Source: Hydractinia symbiolongicarpus
Lineage: Eukaryota; Cnidaria; Hydrozoa; Anthoathecata; Hydractiniidae
DNA: 64,000 nucleotides
Reading direction: 5' to 3'
NCBI RefSeq assembly: GCF_029227915.1
Contig: NC_079884.1
Location: 16,246,001 to 16,310,000, forward strand
Shown: one piece after another, positions 29,101 through 41,100 of the stretch
Layout: the number at the start of each line of letters is the position of its first letter
How positions within the stretch are numbered: position 1 is the first letter of the stretch
Notes under the pieces: model-generated
Database searches by the model: none
The model's input: only the letters and a program-made list of their open reading frames with translations
Told to the model about the DNA's origin: nothing
Program-made: the position numbers and the translations under genes

Positions 29101-32100
29101 TTCGAATATGAATATAATTCGAATCTGAAGTGTAAAAAAACAAACTGTTGTTGTCGAACGAATTTGTTGTTGTTAGTTAGAAATATTTCTAACGAAGGAT
29201 GATTTAACATCACAAAAAGAATTGATTGGAAAGGAGCAACTATAGAGTACCCCCCGTAAAAAAATTAAAACTATGTAACTCAGCAACGCAACAACGCACC
29301 TACTCAGCAATACAGCAATGTAGATGCTCAGCTACGCAGCAACGCATCTACTCAGCAATACAGCAACGTAGATGCTCAGCTACGCAGCAACGCAGCTACT
29401 CAGCAATACAGCAACGTAGATGCTCCGCTACGCAGCAACGCAGCTACTCAGAAAAATAGTTGAAAATGGTTTTAGATAGTTCAGAGGGATCTGAGCAAAA
29501 GCTTCGTTTTTAAAATTAAACCAGAAATATTAAATGAATAAGGAAACTATTTAAAGAACGAAAAATTTGTCATTACAAATGTATACACTAAGAGGCTAAA
29601 CTATAGAATCATGGCGCCGTAGATTAGTGGTTATAGCTCTCGTACTCTGTGCGGGAGACCGGGGTTCGATTCCTCTTGACGGCAACATGGGCGAGTGAAT
29701 GTTACCATAGCCCCGGGTTAACCCAAGCCATGTGAGGGAAATTGGGAAGATGGCACACTGTGTGGGCCGTTGGATGTTGCCGGGAGTTGTCTAGTAGAGC
29801 GCGGGCCCTAATTGGGTCTGCGTCGCTCAAAATGAGCATTAAATACTCTAGGACTCTCCATCTAAGCCATGGCCCCTCCTGGAAATAATAGACAGGGTAT
29901 ATCCCTCGATATTTGTGAGGCTAGCCATGTAAAATATGCACATCTATCTATCTATCTATGAAAGTGAAGTCGTTATATTGCGAAATGTTTAGTGTAACAA
30001 ACCAACTTGGTATGTTTGTTGATATTTTACTTCAGTTTTACTGACCAACTGTGTGTTAATCTAGAAATAGTGAGCTTTGCGTAGCTGCGTGCGTAGCTGC
30101 GTGCGTAGCTGCGTGCGTAGCTGCGTTGCTGCCACTATATTTGTTAGTTTATTTTTTTTATTATTGCGTTGCTGCGTTGCAGAGTTTTATAGTCTCAATT
30201 TTTTTACGGGGGTATTCTATAGTTTAGCCATTGGAAATGTATTAGACAATTTTAGCTATACATTTTCAATTCGTTCTCTTTGGGATGAAGCAATTGGCCC
30301 CTTTCCATGGTGGGCCTCGTTGAAATGCCATTCTAGATCTAAATCTGATCTGTATTGTGAAAGAATTTTAAACACAAATCTAGATCTGAACTGCGCGGCG
30401 CAGCCATCACTCCATAAAATAATCTTCTTCAGTTGCACAAACTTTTCAATTTCAACTATGCTCATGTGTACACAAGTCATCGATGCGATCCGTGAATGAT
30501 CACTACTCTCACTAATGACTGTTACCGGCTTCTTGACCAACTCAGCAGAAGCGTTTGGCTTGAAATATACGCACGCTGTGAATATGCTGAATGAAGATTG
30601 TCCGAAGTATGCAGACTGAATTTCATCCTGCTGTTTATTTTTATAACTCTCGCTGTAGTCGACGTGAATTAATGCCGTCCCCTGCTCCATATTTTTCTTT
30701 TCATTGTTGTACGCAGAATTCTAAACAGGAAAAGGAAATAAATTCGAAAAATAGTCATACCTAATTAATACTTGATGACTTCAGAGATACTAAGTTTTGA
30801 GTGTTCTCTTTTTCGATGGATATGTTTCTTCAGAGTTGAAACAGACAGTTTCCATTCGATATAGAACTCGTCGATGTTTTTTTGGATTGTCGCTTTTTTT
30901 ATATGTTTATCTTCTCTAATCCAGCACTGATAATCTATGGTGTTTGTGGTGTTGTTTGTTTGATGGTGTTCTTCATCACTTTCAGGGTCGGATGATTCAC
31001 TGCTTTCATCTAAAGACTGTGCCATCAAGCAAGTGTTTTCACACACCTCACATAAGCAAGATGTGTCTGGAATGTCCTTCTGTAATACGAGTAGTTGCTT
31101 TTGTGTTTTGATGTCTTTGTACATCTGCCCTAATGAAAATTGATGACCGTTTTCTTCCCCATTCAAAATCTCCAAAAGAACTCTCAATGTCCACAGAAGG
31201 TAACGCTTTTGTAGAAACGTTTTCTTTCCGTTAACAATGCCAACATACTTGTTATCCTTTTGACCTGGGTTAGTATATGTAATATCCGGTTGCTCAAAAA
31301 GTTCAGTAAGGTGAGAGGTCTGATCTTCAGTTAGGATATTTGCTTTTCTCCCCCTTTTGCTAAACTGAATCCTTAGCTTGTATTTGTGAGCCAAACCTTT
31401 GATAACCTCACATTTTTTTCTCGGACTCTTTGGCAAGAGCTTTTCAACTTTGCTGACACTTCGGTGTAACGATTGGTATGTTGTAAAAGCTGCTGTTGGT
31501 TCAGTTTCGTTGCTGTTAACAGCTTGGTCTTTCTTGTTTGCTTCTTCATTTTCCTGTTTTTTTCTCTCTCGGGCTTCCCTCTTTCTCATCCTGTCTTTTT
31601 CTAGATGTTCTTCATATTTTTTTGGGCTCTACGTATTTCATATATTCAAGTTTATTTCTTTTTCTGTTCTTGTCTTCCTCCTTATATTTTTCTGCATTCT
31701 TTTCTCGATACTTCTTTATATATTCTTTGTTTGCCTCGCTCTTTGACCCATTTAGTTTTAGTCTTCCCATGATTGATAATTCGTTCGTTAAAACAGAGTA
31801 CCAAATGACAAAAACATTCCTTTTATACTTTTTTCACAACATTCGATTCTCAAAAACATTCGATTCTTAAAAACATTCAATGCCCCTGATCTAAAGCCCG
31901 TCCAAACGTTGAAATGTATAAAAAGGCGTAGCACGGTAGCAAAACATTAGTAAAAGAATCATAAGCTTGAGATAACAACCAGGTGCCCTTTAGTAAGGTA
32001 TAGTAGGAATAATAGAAAATCTGTCGGATGGACATTCTCATTTTCTATATCGTTGATCCAAGCTTTAAACTATACTTTTTCTGGTTATTTTCTCGCTTTT

Positions 32101-35100
32101 CTTCTGACTTCACCATTTAGTTCTTTGATTCATTGATTAAAATTTGAAAATTACTCTAATATAATAAAGAGTAAAACGTCTTTTAGACCCCTATTTTGAT
32201 AGAATTTATCTGTCGGATGGACTATTGGTATTCATAGTGTTTAAAAACCAATGCCATATCAGGAGTTTCCAGATCAGCTCTCTCTGGTTCAAGCAATCCA
32301 GATTTGATACTTTTGAAAATAATAGATTGTAAACACATGATATATCCATGGAATATTGATTTTTATGTAACGAAAATCTGTCGGATGGACAAGTTTGAAC
32401 TGGATACGCTAAATTTTTTAACTATGGTTCTTAATAAAATTTGATTTTTATTTTGGAAACTTATAACTTATATCAATAGTTAAGAGACAATTCAAAAGCG
32501 ATCTTATCATGACGCATCCCATCGTTTTAGCGCTGTAATTAGTTGTCCATCCGACAGATTTATTTAGTCACTCGCTCATACGATCAGGACCGTATAGGAC
32601 AGAAGTCTTTGTTTGCAAAGAAAACCTTTATATCGAAGTTGGGACATTAATTAAACCATTTTTGAAGAAATATCACACAACACTTCAATTTTAAATTTTT
32701 CTAGTAGTGTTGACCAATTTCGAAATATGTTTAGGTACGAAGATTCAATGTCGCAACAATATATAAAAGTTGCTACTGTTATCAATGTTTGCCCTACATA
32801 AATAAATAAAATAGAACAGATAAAGGGAAACAAGAAGCCCGATGGCTTAAAGATTTCCGCTAACAGCATAAATAATAAGTAAATAGTGCGAGAACAAAAA
32901 CGCGATACATGCTATCTGCAACTCAAGTGAAACAAGTCTAAAAACAAACAAAGAAAAGAATAAAGTAAACCCAGCGTAAATATCTTTCGTACTAAGGACA
33001 AAATAGATTTGAAGTAGCCCTTCTAGAAGATTTCGGAAACATCATGTTAGAGAAAGTTTAAGCCAGACTGCGTCATGATCACTGAAATATACATTTTTGA
33101 CGAGTTATCAACTTCAAAGGTGTTGAGGACCATATTTATGTCCACTCTCATGGACATAAATATGGTCAATAAGTGAACCGGATATATGAGTTGGAGAGGT
33201 TACAACTTGTTTATATTCAGTGAGAAAACCAATAAAATAGTTTTCGTGGATCTGTTCTCATAGCTTTAACTCCTGTGCTTTTCTCTTCCATTTTCAAATA
33301 TATTTTTGTTACTTTACCTAATCCATCAGTTTTTATACGATGAATAGTCCCAATCTGTCCGTTAATAAGTTTATCTGAAATGTCGATATTTGATGTCAAC
33401 ATAACTCATGCGTTAAGTTTTAGAAGAAGTTTTTGAGCTAGTCCACCTGTCTCCATTTGAGTGCGGCTTTGGAGTTTTTGCACCATTGACACAGGAATAT
33501 TTTCTGGAATTTTGTCAAAAGCCTCAATATTTATTTCATCCGATTCTAGACTGTTTAGCATATTTTTGTTGTGTTCAGATGCAGTTTGGTTTTCAGCAAA
33601 GATAGGAATCGCATCTTTGGGGTAGTTCGGGTCATTTTGAAAAATAAATTTAAATTTTAGTACATCTTCGTGTTGCGTTTCTAAGTTTCCCACTCTAATA
33701 TTGTTTAATAATTCAATCAAACATTGGTCACCACACTGCCTCATAACTTCTGTTAGTTCAGCTATCTTAAAATATTTCCAGCAATGCGAAAGATTTAACA
33801 GTACATCTTTGTAGTCTGCATAAATTGGTCTTGCTTGAATTGGTGAGAAATCCCCACATGCTATAACAGATATTCCTGCAAATGGAATGTCATCTGAGGA
33901 TCCAAATATTTCAGTTAGCCGTTGGTGAATATGCAAAAGTAGCTTGTTTTAAACCATTGAAATTTCGTCTATTACGATAACGCTTAGCTCTGAAAGCTTA
34001 TTTCGCAACATACTTTTTATCACTCGGCTTAGAAATGTTTTTAGTAAAACTTCTATCAACTGGCATACCTAAAGCTGAATGTATTGTATTTCCCTCTACA
34101 TTGATAGCAGCAACACCAGTGGACGCCAGAATTAGAATCTTATCTTTTTCTAAGTTCCCTGCACGATAAGAAAATGTTTTATTTAAATGATGTTTTATGT
34201 CAGAAATTGTTTTTATCAAATGTGACTTTCCACAACCTGCACTTCCTGTTAGAAATATGTGAATTGGATCAATTTTATGGTGTGTGTTACATGCCAAGCT
34301 TTTTGTGTAAGTTCTAATCCAATCATTTCGACTTCAAAAACTTGCCTTTGAGTTTTGTTTAATGTTCAATTTTTTTCGTTTACTAACCGATGAAAAAGTG
34401 TTTCTAATAACTGGGACGTTTTTGGTTTCATTCGGAACTTTGTCATTGCTATGATAATTTATATCACTCATTTCATCACAAACATCGTCATTTTCTTGTT
34501 CAGCGAAGGAATCAAGATTATTTACATTCGTGTGAAAATTTATCATTGCTTTTTCAACAAGTTCACCGAATGGTTCGCATATTTTTTTATTTGTATTTAT
34601 AATTTATAATACACCGTTCTCCAATAATTTTTCTGAGTAAGTACCCGAGTTTTTGCTTATCAATTCTGCTTCCTGGCGAAAAGGATGTGCATACCCTTCT
34701 GGATTTTTCTCTCGATTAGGCACATGGTACCGTAAAACTCACTTCTCCTTTCGTAAAGACAACATTTCTTTTGAGGACATAAGAGGTAGAGTTTTTGGAT
34801 AAGGAGATTCCATGTGAATATCAGCTATTATTTCTTCAAGTACTTCTGGTTGGCTGTCATTTTTATCTTCTGGTTTAGGTTTTATTTTCATAGAGTAGCT
34901 TGGCAAGAACTCAGCATAACACATTTGTTCCAACATGGGATATTTGCCTTTTTTAAATTCTGGATTTGGTCTAATCATGTATCTAACCAACATATTTCGT
35001 TTAAAAATGTCAGTACTGTTTGGCGGCAAACTTAAAATCTCTTCTTCGTTACGACATACCCTATATCTCTTCTCAGGAATGTTACTGTTTGCAAAAACTA

Positions 35101-38100
35101 CAACAGGAAATGTCTTTCGTAACCATATTTCTGGCATTATAATGGCAACTGCTTCTTGAACTGACATTTCACGATGATTTCGATACGCATTTGCAATTGA
35201 TTTCATTTGTACAAATAACGAATCGCCAGTTTCTAGTGCTTGTGATGCAGCTTTTTTCATCGCTTCTGAAAAAACAAATAAGCACATATGTAAGAAACTG
35301 CTTTATAATAATCAAGAACGGGTTGAATGTCTATGTTGGCTTCCCATGCCATCAAACCATCAATGAAATTATTATTGATAAAACAGGAATCTGGAAGCCT
35401 TCGAAAGTGAATTTGAAATCCACTATCAGGGGATATACTCAGTGCGTTTTCATACCCTCTTTTTGTAATGGCTAAACTGTGAAGAATTTCTTCAATTGTG
35501 CCTGGTTGGGTATAATTAGGTTTACCTGGATGCAGAATATTGTTTAATCTTGGATTCAAATGTGAATCTATGTAAGTTTTTACTTTTTCTAGTATAATCT
35601 TCCTTTTCTTTAATTGTGTTTCCTTTTCTTCCTTAGAGATGTTGTCAGGTAATGGCTCAGCGATGATTGTATGGTCTGTAAAAAATTTCCCAAAAGAGTA
35701 TCGACAATTCTTCTTTTTATATTTACGACAAGATGGAATGAGAATGGGTTTGATATGTTGAAACTAGTTTGTGAAGAACTGGGTTGCTTTCTTTATCAGG
35801 AAGCTGGCATTTAACTATGTTATCCATAAAGGCAATATATTCTTTCTTATTATCGCTACGTAAAATTGGTGCATTAACAACCCATAATAAAGAGTGGATG
35901 TGTGAGCTACTTCTTACCTGAAATCAACTCTAATGGCGTAGTAGTTTACTTTACTTAACGGTCCGTTGACAACTATGGCTTTAAAAAAGGTCTCGACTCG
36001 GTATTGGAAATGTCTTGCTAAAAGCACTGGATTACTGTTATGAATCTCGGTTCGTTGATAGTAATTTAGATTGTCGATTTCTTCTTCGGATATGTCATTT
36101 CCTAGTAATTTAGTGATGATTTTAACCAGTTCATTCCATCTTAAATCTGCAAGACAAAATCACAAGATAAAGTCATAAAAAACGTTGGAAGTCCTAGCTG
36201 TTTTACCATAGCCAAAACTTCAAAGAGAAATCGTTTCCAATATGCAGGAGTTCCTTTCAACGTGTTCATAAATGTGAAAGCGTCGTCACTGGCTATAAAA
36301 GACTTAACTCTTTCTTTAAAATTCGCAGACATCATTCCTGCTGTAAGACCATCCGCTTTGATTTTTGCATAGCGATATTTATGCGACTATTCAAATTAAG
36401 ATGTTGCGTCACTGCATGAGCAAAAAATATGTAGTCAGTATCAGAGGCAAACTTCTGTCTATAATTTATAATCTTTGGTTGAAATATTTGGTCGGGAAAA
36501 GTGGTACTTTTCTTTTCGTGTGATATCCGAATTTACCTGTTGGAAATAGATAAGGGTGGGAAAGTTCTTCACAATGCTCATCAGAAATTATTGGTATGGG
36601 GATTTTATTCTCGCCTGGAGCAATAACAATATTTCCGTCGTCAATTTGTTTATGTGGAATAGTTGGAACAAACGATGTTTCTTGGCAAGGCAAACGATGT
36701 TCTTTTAACGGGTTTTCATTCTCTTCTTCGCTATTGTCTAGGTAATCTTCATTCTTTGTTTTTACGTCACTGGTATTATCACTTGGTGTCGATTCTATTG
36801 CAAAGTGAATGTTCATCTCATTTTCACTTTCTCCAGTTTCATTTTCAGATGTTAAATTAATCCAGGAAGGTGGTATGTTTGTGAGGTTAATTTCAATGTT
36901 TGCATAACCAGCTTTAGATAATAAAGAACTTCTCGAATAACATCTGGCCTTACAGACTCTAAGTAAACGTTAGATTTGGAATTGAGTTTCTTCTTTAATG
37001 CAACTTGCACTACACCATTATTATCCATTCCTCTTGGTAAGACATTGCTTATTTCATCAGCTTTTATTGGAACATTACAGATTGCCCCTTTTATTTTAGG
37101 GCACTGACCCTTAGGCATTATTGCAATTCTTTTAAATAAATTCTTGTGGATATAACGATTTTTTTCAATCGGCGTAATGTGCTCATTGATCCTGGGAGAT
37201 TAAACATTTGAAGATTATTAGATACAGCTTGAGAAAGAATTTTTCCTTTTGTAAGTTTTGAATGGCATGTTGTACATATGCATTCTTTGCCATCAAAACT
37301 TTGTATTCTAAAACAGAACTGCTCTTCTGAAATGGCAGTGTAATCAACTTGGCGAAACAATCTAATAGACCGCTTATACAAAGAACGATTACATATGACA
37401 CAAATATAGAATGGTCCATTCTCAATGCATTTTTAAAATTGGTTTATTTTTGCATTAGAATCGGGCAAAGTGTTAACACGCTTATGTTTAGTTGCGTTGC
37501 CTTCTTGGCCCTGCTCAGTGTCACGATATTTAGCTATGGACTCTTTTTGCCGCGCTTGGCCCTGTTTGGTCTTTTTATATTTGCCTATCGACTCTCGTTT
37601 TTTAGCTTGACCGTGTTCTGTTTTTTGATATTTGCCTATCGACTCTTTTAGCTTAGCTTGACCCTGTTCCGTCTTTTGATATTTCCCTATCGACTCTTTT
37701 AGCTTAGCTTGACCCTGTCCTGTTTTCTGATATCTGCTTATTCATTCTTGTACCTTAGTTTGGCCATGTTCTGTTTTTCTATAAGTGTTTGTTGACTCTT
37801 TTTGCTTTATTTGGCCTCTTTCGGATTTACGGTACTTTCTGTTCTGATCTAGTTTTCTCTTTCTACGAATGGAAAGCATAATATTATCGGTTATCTGTTC
37901 AGTTGTTAGTATTTTAAAATATTAAGTTTCGAGACACCTTCCTTGACCAGGGGACACTTATATTTCGTGTATGTAGTTTTCAACTTGTTGCAATGAATCA
38001 AATTTTAAAAGGACTGATGTACTACATTCTGTTATTTGTCCAAAACTATTTCGGCTATGAGAATCAAATAAATAAATTTGTGGGTGACCTCAAATTATAG

Positions 38101-41100
38101 CAAAACTAACGCTTATAATGCCCCACATTCCTTGACCTTCGGAATGTGATGAATTATGAAATGTACGCAAAGTAGTACTATTATCTGTAACAATATGAGA
38201 AATATTTTCCAAACTTTGTATTTGTATGACCTCGTTTTCAACATTCAAACTATTTGGGAGGTCACTTGGACTAAAGTACTGGTTTGTGTAACCTAGGCTT
38301 GTGTACAACTTTGTTCCCTCGCGGAGAATATGATTAAGATCACCTGGTATCCAAAAAGAAACTTTTCTTAATAACCGACCAAACGATTGCAAACAGGGAA
38401 TTACACACGCATTGTGTACCAATAAAAGTTCCAAGCCTGACATTCCCTTGATGAAAAGATCCCTGTACTGACTTTAAAATAGAGTAAGGCCCAGGGTTAG
38501 TTTCAACATCACCGGAAAGTAAAAGTACCGTACGGCGGCCGTTTCCATACGCGGGGTTCACAATAGCAGTGGCGGCGTGTGGCAGTGAAAAACAAAAACT
38601 AGAGAAACCTCTGTCATATTATTTAGAAAACACATAGTTTTGCAGCGGGATCGATAAATTCAGTAAGTTCACCAATAAGTAACCAATAATTTCACCAATA
38701 AGTAACCAATAATTTCACCAATAAGTAACCAATAATTTCACCAATAAGTAACCAATAATTTCACCAATAAGTAACCAATAATTTCACCAATAAGTAACCA
38801 ATAATTTCACCAATAAGTAACCAATAATTTCACCAATAAGTAACCAATAATTTCACCAATAAGTAACCAATAGGTTTACCTAATAAGTTCTGTTTCAATA
38901 AAGTCAATTTAAAGTTCAGTTAGTTCAATTTCTAGTTCTGAATATCTGAATGTCTGAATATCTGGCTTGTATACTCTGTCGAGTTTCTTCTTTTTTATAC
39001 TCTGTCGAGTGATGTTTGTCAATGTCGAACCTAAAAATAAGAAAAAGTTCATTCAGCTATTTTATATTCTTAAAAATCGCTGTACACATAAATTCAAATT
39101 CGTTGTAATTTTTTTTATTTCATTGCCAAGGATGTTCAAATTTACAAGTCTGTCAGATTAGATAGGATACCAAGTCCTCACAATATTCTATCTAATCTCG
39201 CAGACATCGGATGAGTTGTGAGGTAACGTAATGTTATTTTTTGTATCTCTATCCACACTCATCACATAGGCAAAATATATAAACAACATAAAAAATCAAG
39301 TTAAAAAAAAATCAAGTTAAAAAGTATGACACTGAGATATATTGAAACTTACACTTAAAGCTTACCTCCCACTCCCAAATAAGTTATACCTCAAAAATAT
39401 TTATTAACATACTAGTTAGCCTGTTAAAATCCACGAATTTGCCTGTCCGACAAATTCTGGTTTTCAGGTTAGCCTGTTGTATAAGTATATATATGGCTAG
39501 TAATTACCCCTTCATATAATTTTTTTTCTACTATATGATTATGTGCTTTTTACAAACTCTTAAGGAGATACAAGGGGTTTAAAACTTTTGCTGATATCAG
39601 CAAAAACCAGGCAATGTACACAAAACTTCATCCAAAAACTTGTTTACCCATTCCATCTCTGTATAGCGTGAAACTCTGATCAAGAAAATATCTTGGAGCA
39701 TGTGCTTTTGACAAATGATTAAAGAAATATACAGGTTTAAAAAATTTGATGACATCAGCAAAATTTCTCCCGAAAGAACAAAAAATTTTGTATACCCGTT
39801 GCCTTCATCGTACAAATCTGGAAACACTGATCAAGAAAATGTATAGGATTTTTGATGACGTCATCAAAGTAGTAATTCCAAAACAGATCCAGGGATCTTA
39901 CCCAATTTGGTCCCAGGTTGTCATTAGTTACCAACGCATTGAAAAATGACTGATGTCACCACCTCGTTTTCAAATTATTTGGTCTCAAGACTATGATTGC
40001 GTTGTAATAGCTTTAATAATTTAAATTTAAGCTATTGTCGCTAAATATGTTATATATTTACGTCGTGACATTTAATTTAGCGATTAGGCTGGACTTACAA
40101 ATATTCGTGTTTGCCGTCGCCCGACTGGGTTATTTATATAGGGCCGGCTGAAAATTTTTTTTCGGGTCAGCGTATTACATCACAATAACTTTTTTTTTCT
40201 TTGTGCAGATGCAGGAAAGCCAGCCCAAAAACGAAACCCAATAAAAAATGAGTTTTGCAAACGTATTAACCACAAGTGCAAAGTTGAAACAACATTGAAC
40301 GCGATGATGTGTTGGCAGATTTGCTATGTCTTTGGCATTAAATATACTTCTACACATTTTTGATTTCTCTTTTCCTTTTTAAAAATTTTTTTTTAAACTT
40401 TATTCAACATGTTTTTTATTTGCTATTACATCACAAGAACAATCATCCGAAAGCTGTATTAAGGCACAGACCACCTAACCCCTTCCATGTTCTGGTTTTA
40501 TTTAACTTGCATGGGTGCGCACTCTTCTCGCAGTATTCTCTGTGACGATGAAGGTCGAACTGACTTGTGGAATGGTTCCAAATGGTCTTCCGGAGTCTCA
40601 GTGTAATGCACCAGCCTAGCATAAAAGCGTCAGCATGAAGAAAAGTGGCCGACTTTGATGTTCTCTATGCCTTACATTCTTCGTAACAACACAGACTGTT
40701 TTTGATCGTAGGCTTCATAAGCCTTGTGTTTTTGGTGGCGCTTATTTAGTACATTCTTTTAAAACTTAAGAAAAATATATCGTAGATAGACTTTGAAAAT
40801 AAATAAAAATAAAATAAAATCCCGACCAACTGACCGGGTTAGTGCTAAAACCCTCAGCCGGGTGACGGCAAACATATATATTTTCAAGTCCAGCCTTAAC
40901 ATAGGTGACTTCAATAAAAATATTCACTTTGCAGAGCACAGACAGACACAACTTTTGTATTATTATATAGATTCTATTGTCTTTAAAAACTTATTCGTTT
41001 GCCGTTTTCTGAACAAATTTCTTGCAGACTACAAAAGGTTTGAGGCAATATTTTTCAACTTCCTTTTTATTTTTCCAGTATTTCACTGGTTTACGACCCA

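Larger units (their letters stand above)
28607..30290. repeat. Direct repeat block, copy 2 (interrupted)
   Basis: Same block as 26788-27480, resumed after the MITE at 30230 with ATTGGAAATGT and ending with CTCTTTGGGATGAAG. It then abuts the end of the transposase-like gene. Confidence 0.7.
33050..38561 (-). mobile_element. Degenerate Helentron (Helitron with 2A/OTU-like, Rep, helicase, endonuclease parts)
   Basis: On the minus strand, from 38561 down, there are: a 2A peptide plus OTU-like region; a repeat-rich N-terminus with zinc motifs; the Helitron N-terminal and HUH Rep regions; a Pif1-like helicase; and an endonuclease C-terminal scrap. Order and content match the Helentron branch of Helitrons. 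Frames are broken in many places. It sits antisense in intron 5. The element termini were not located. Confidence 0.85.

Noticed and set aside
26788-29232. The two repeat blocks as LTRs of a retrotransposon
   Set aside because: The interval between them (27481-28606) has no gag/pol coding, no primer-binding site was seen, and block 2 continues past the MITE into a transposase-like gene, which fits duplicated DNA-element sequence better.
29612-29690. Functional tRNA gene
   Set aside because: The head is tRNA-like with A and B boxes, but it continues into a SINE body with core and (ATCT)n tail.
31399-31870. Two hydrophobic plus-strand frames
   Set aside because: They lie antisense to the Lys/Glu-rich head of the transposase-like gene, whose codons read as Phe/Leu/Ser on the other strand.
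38671-38876. CRISPR-like array
   Set aside because: The 23-bp units are contiguous with no spacers, and the context is a eukaryotic intron.
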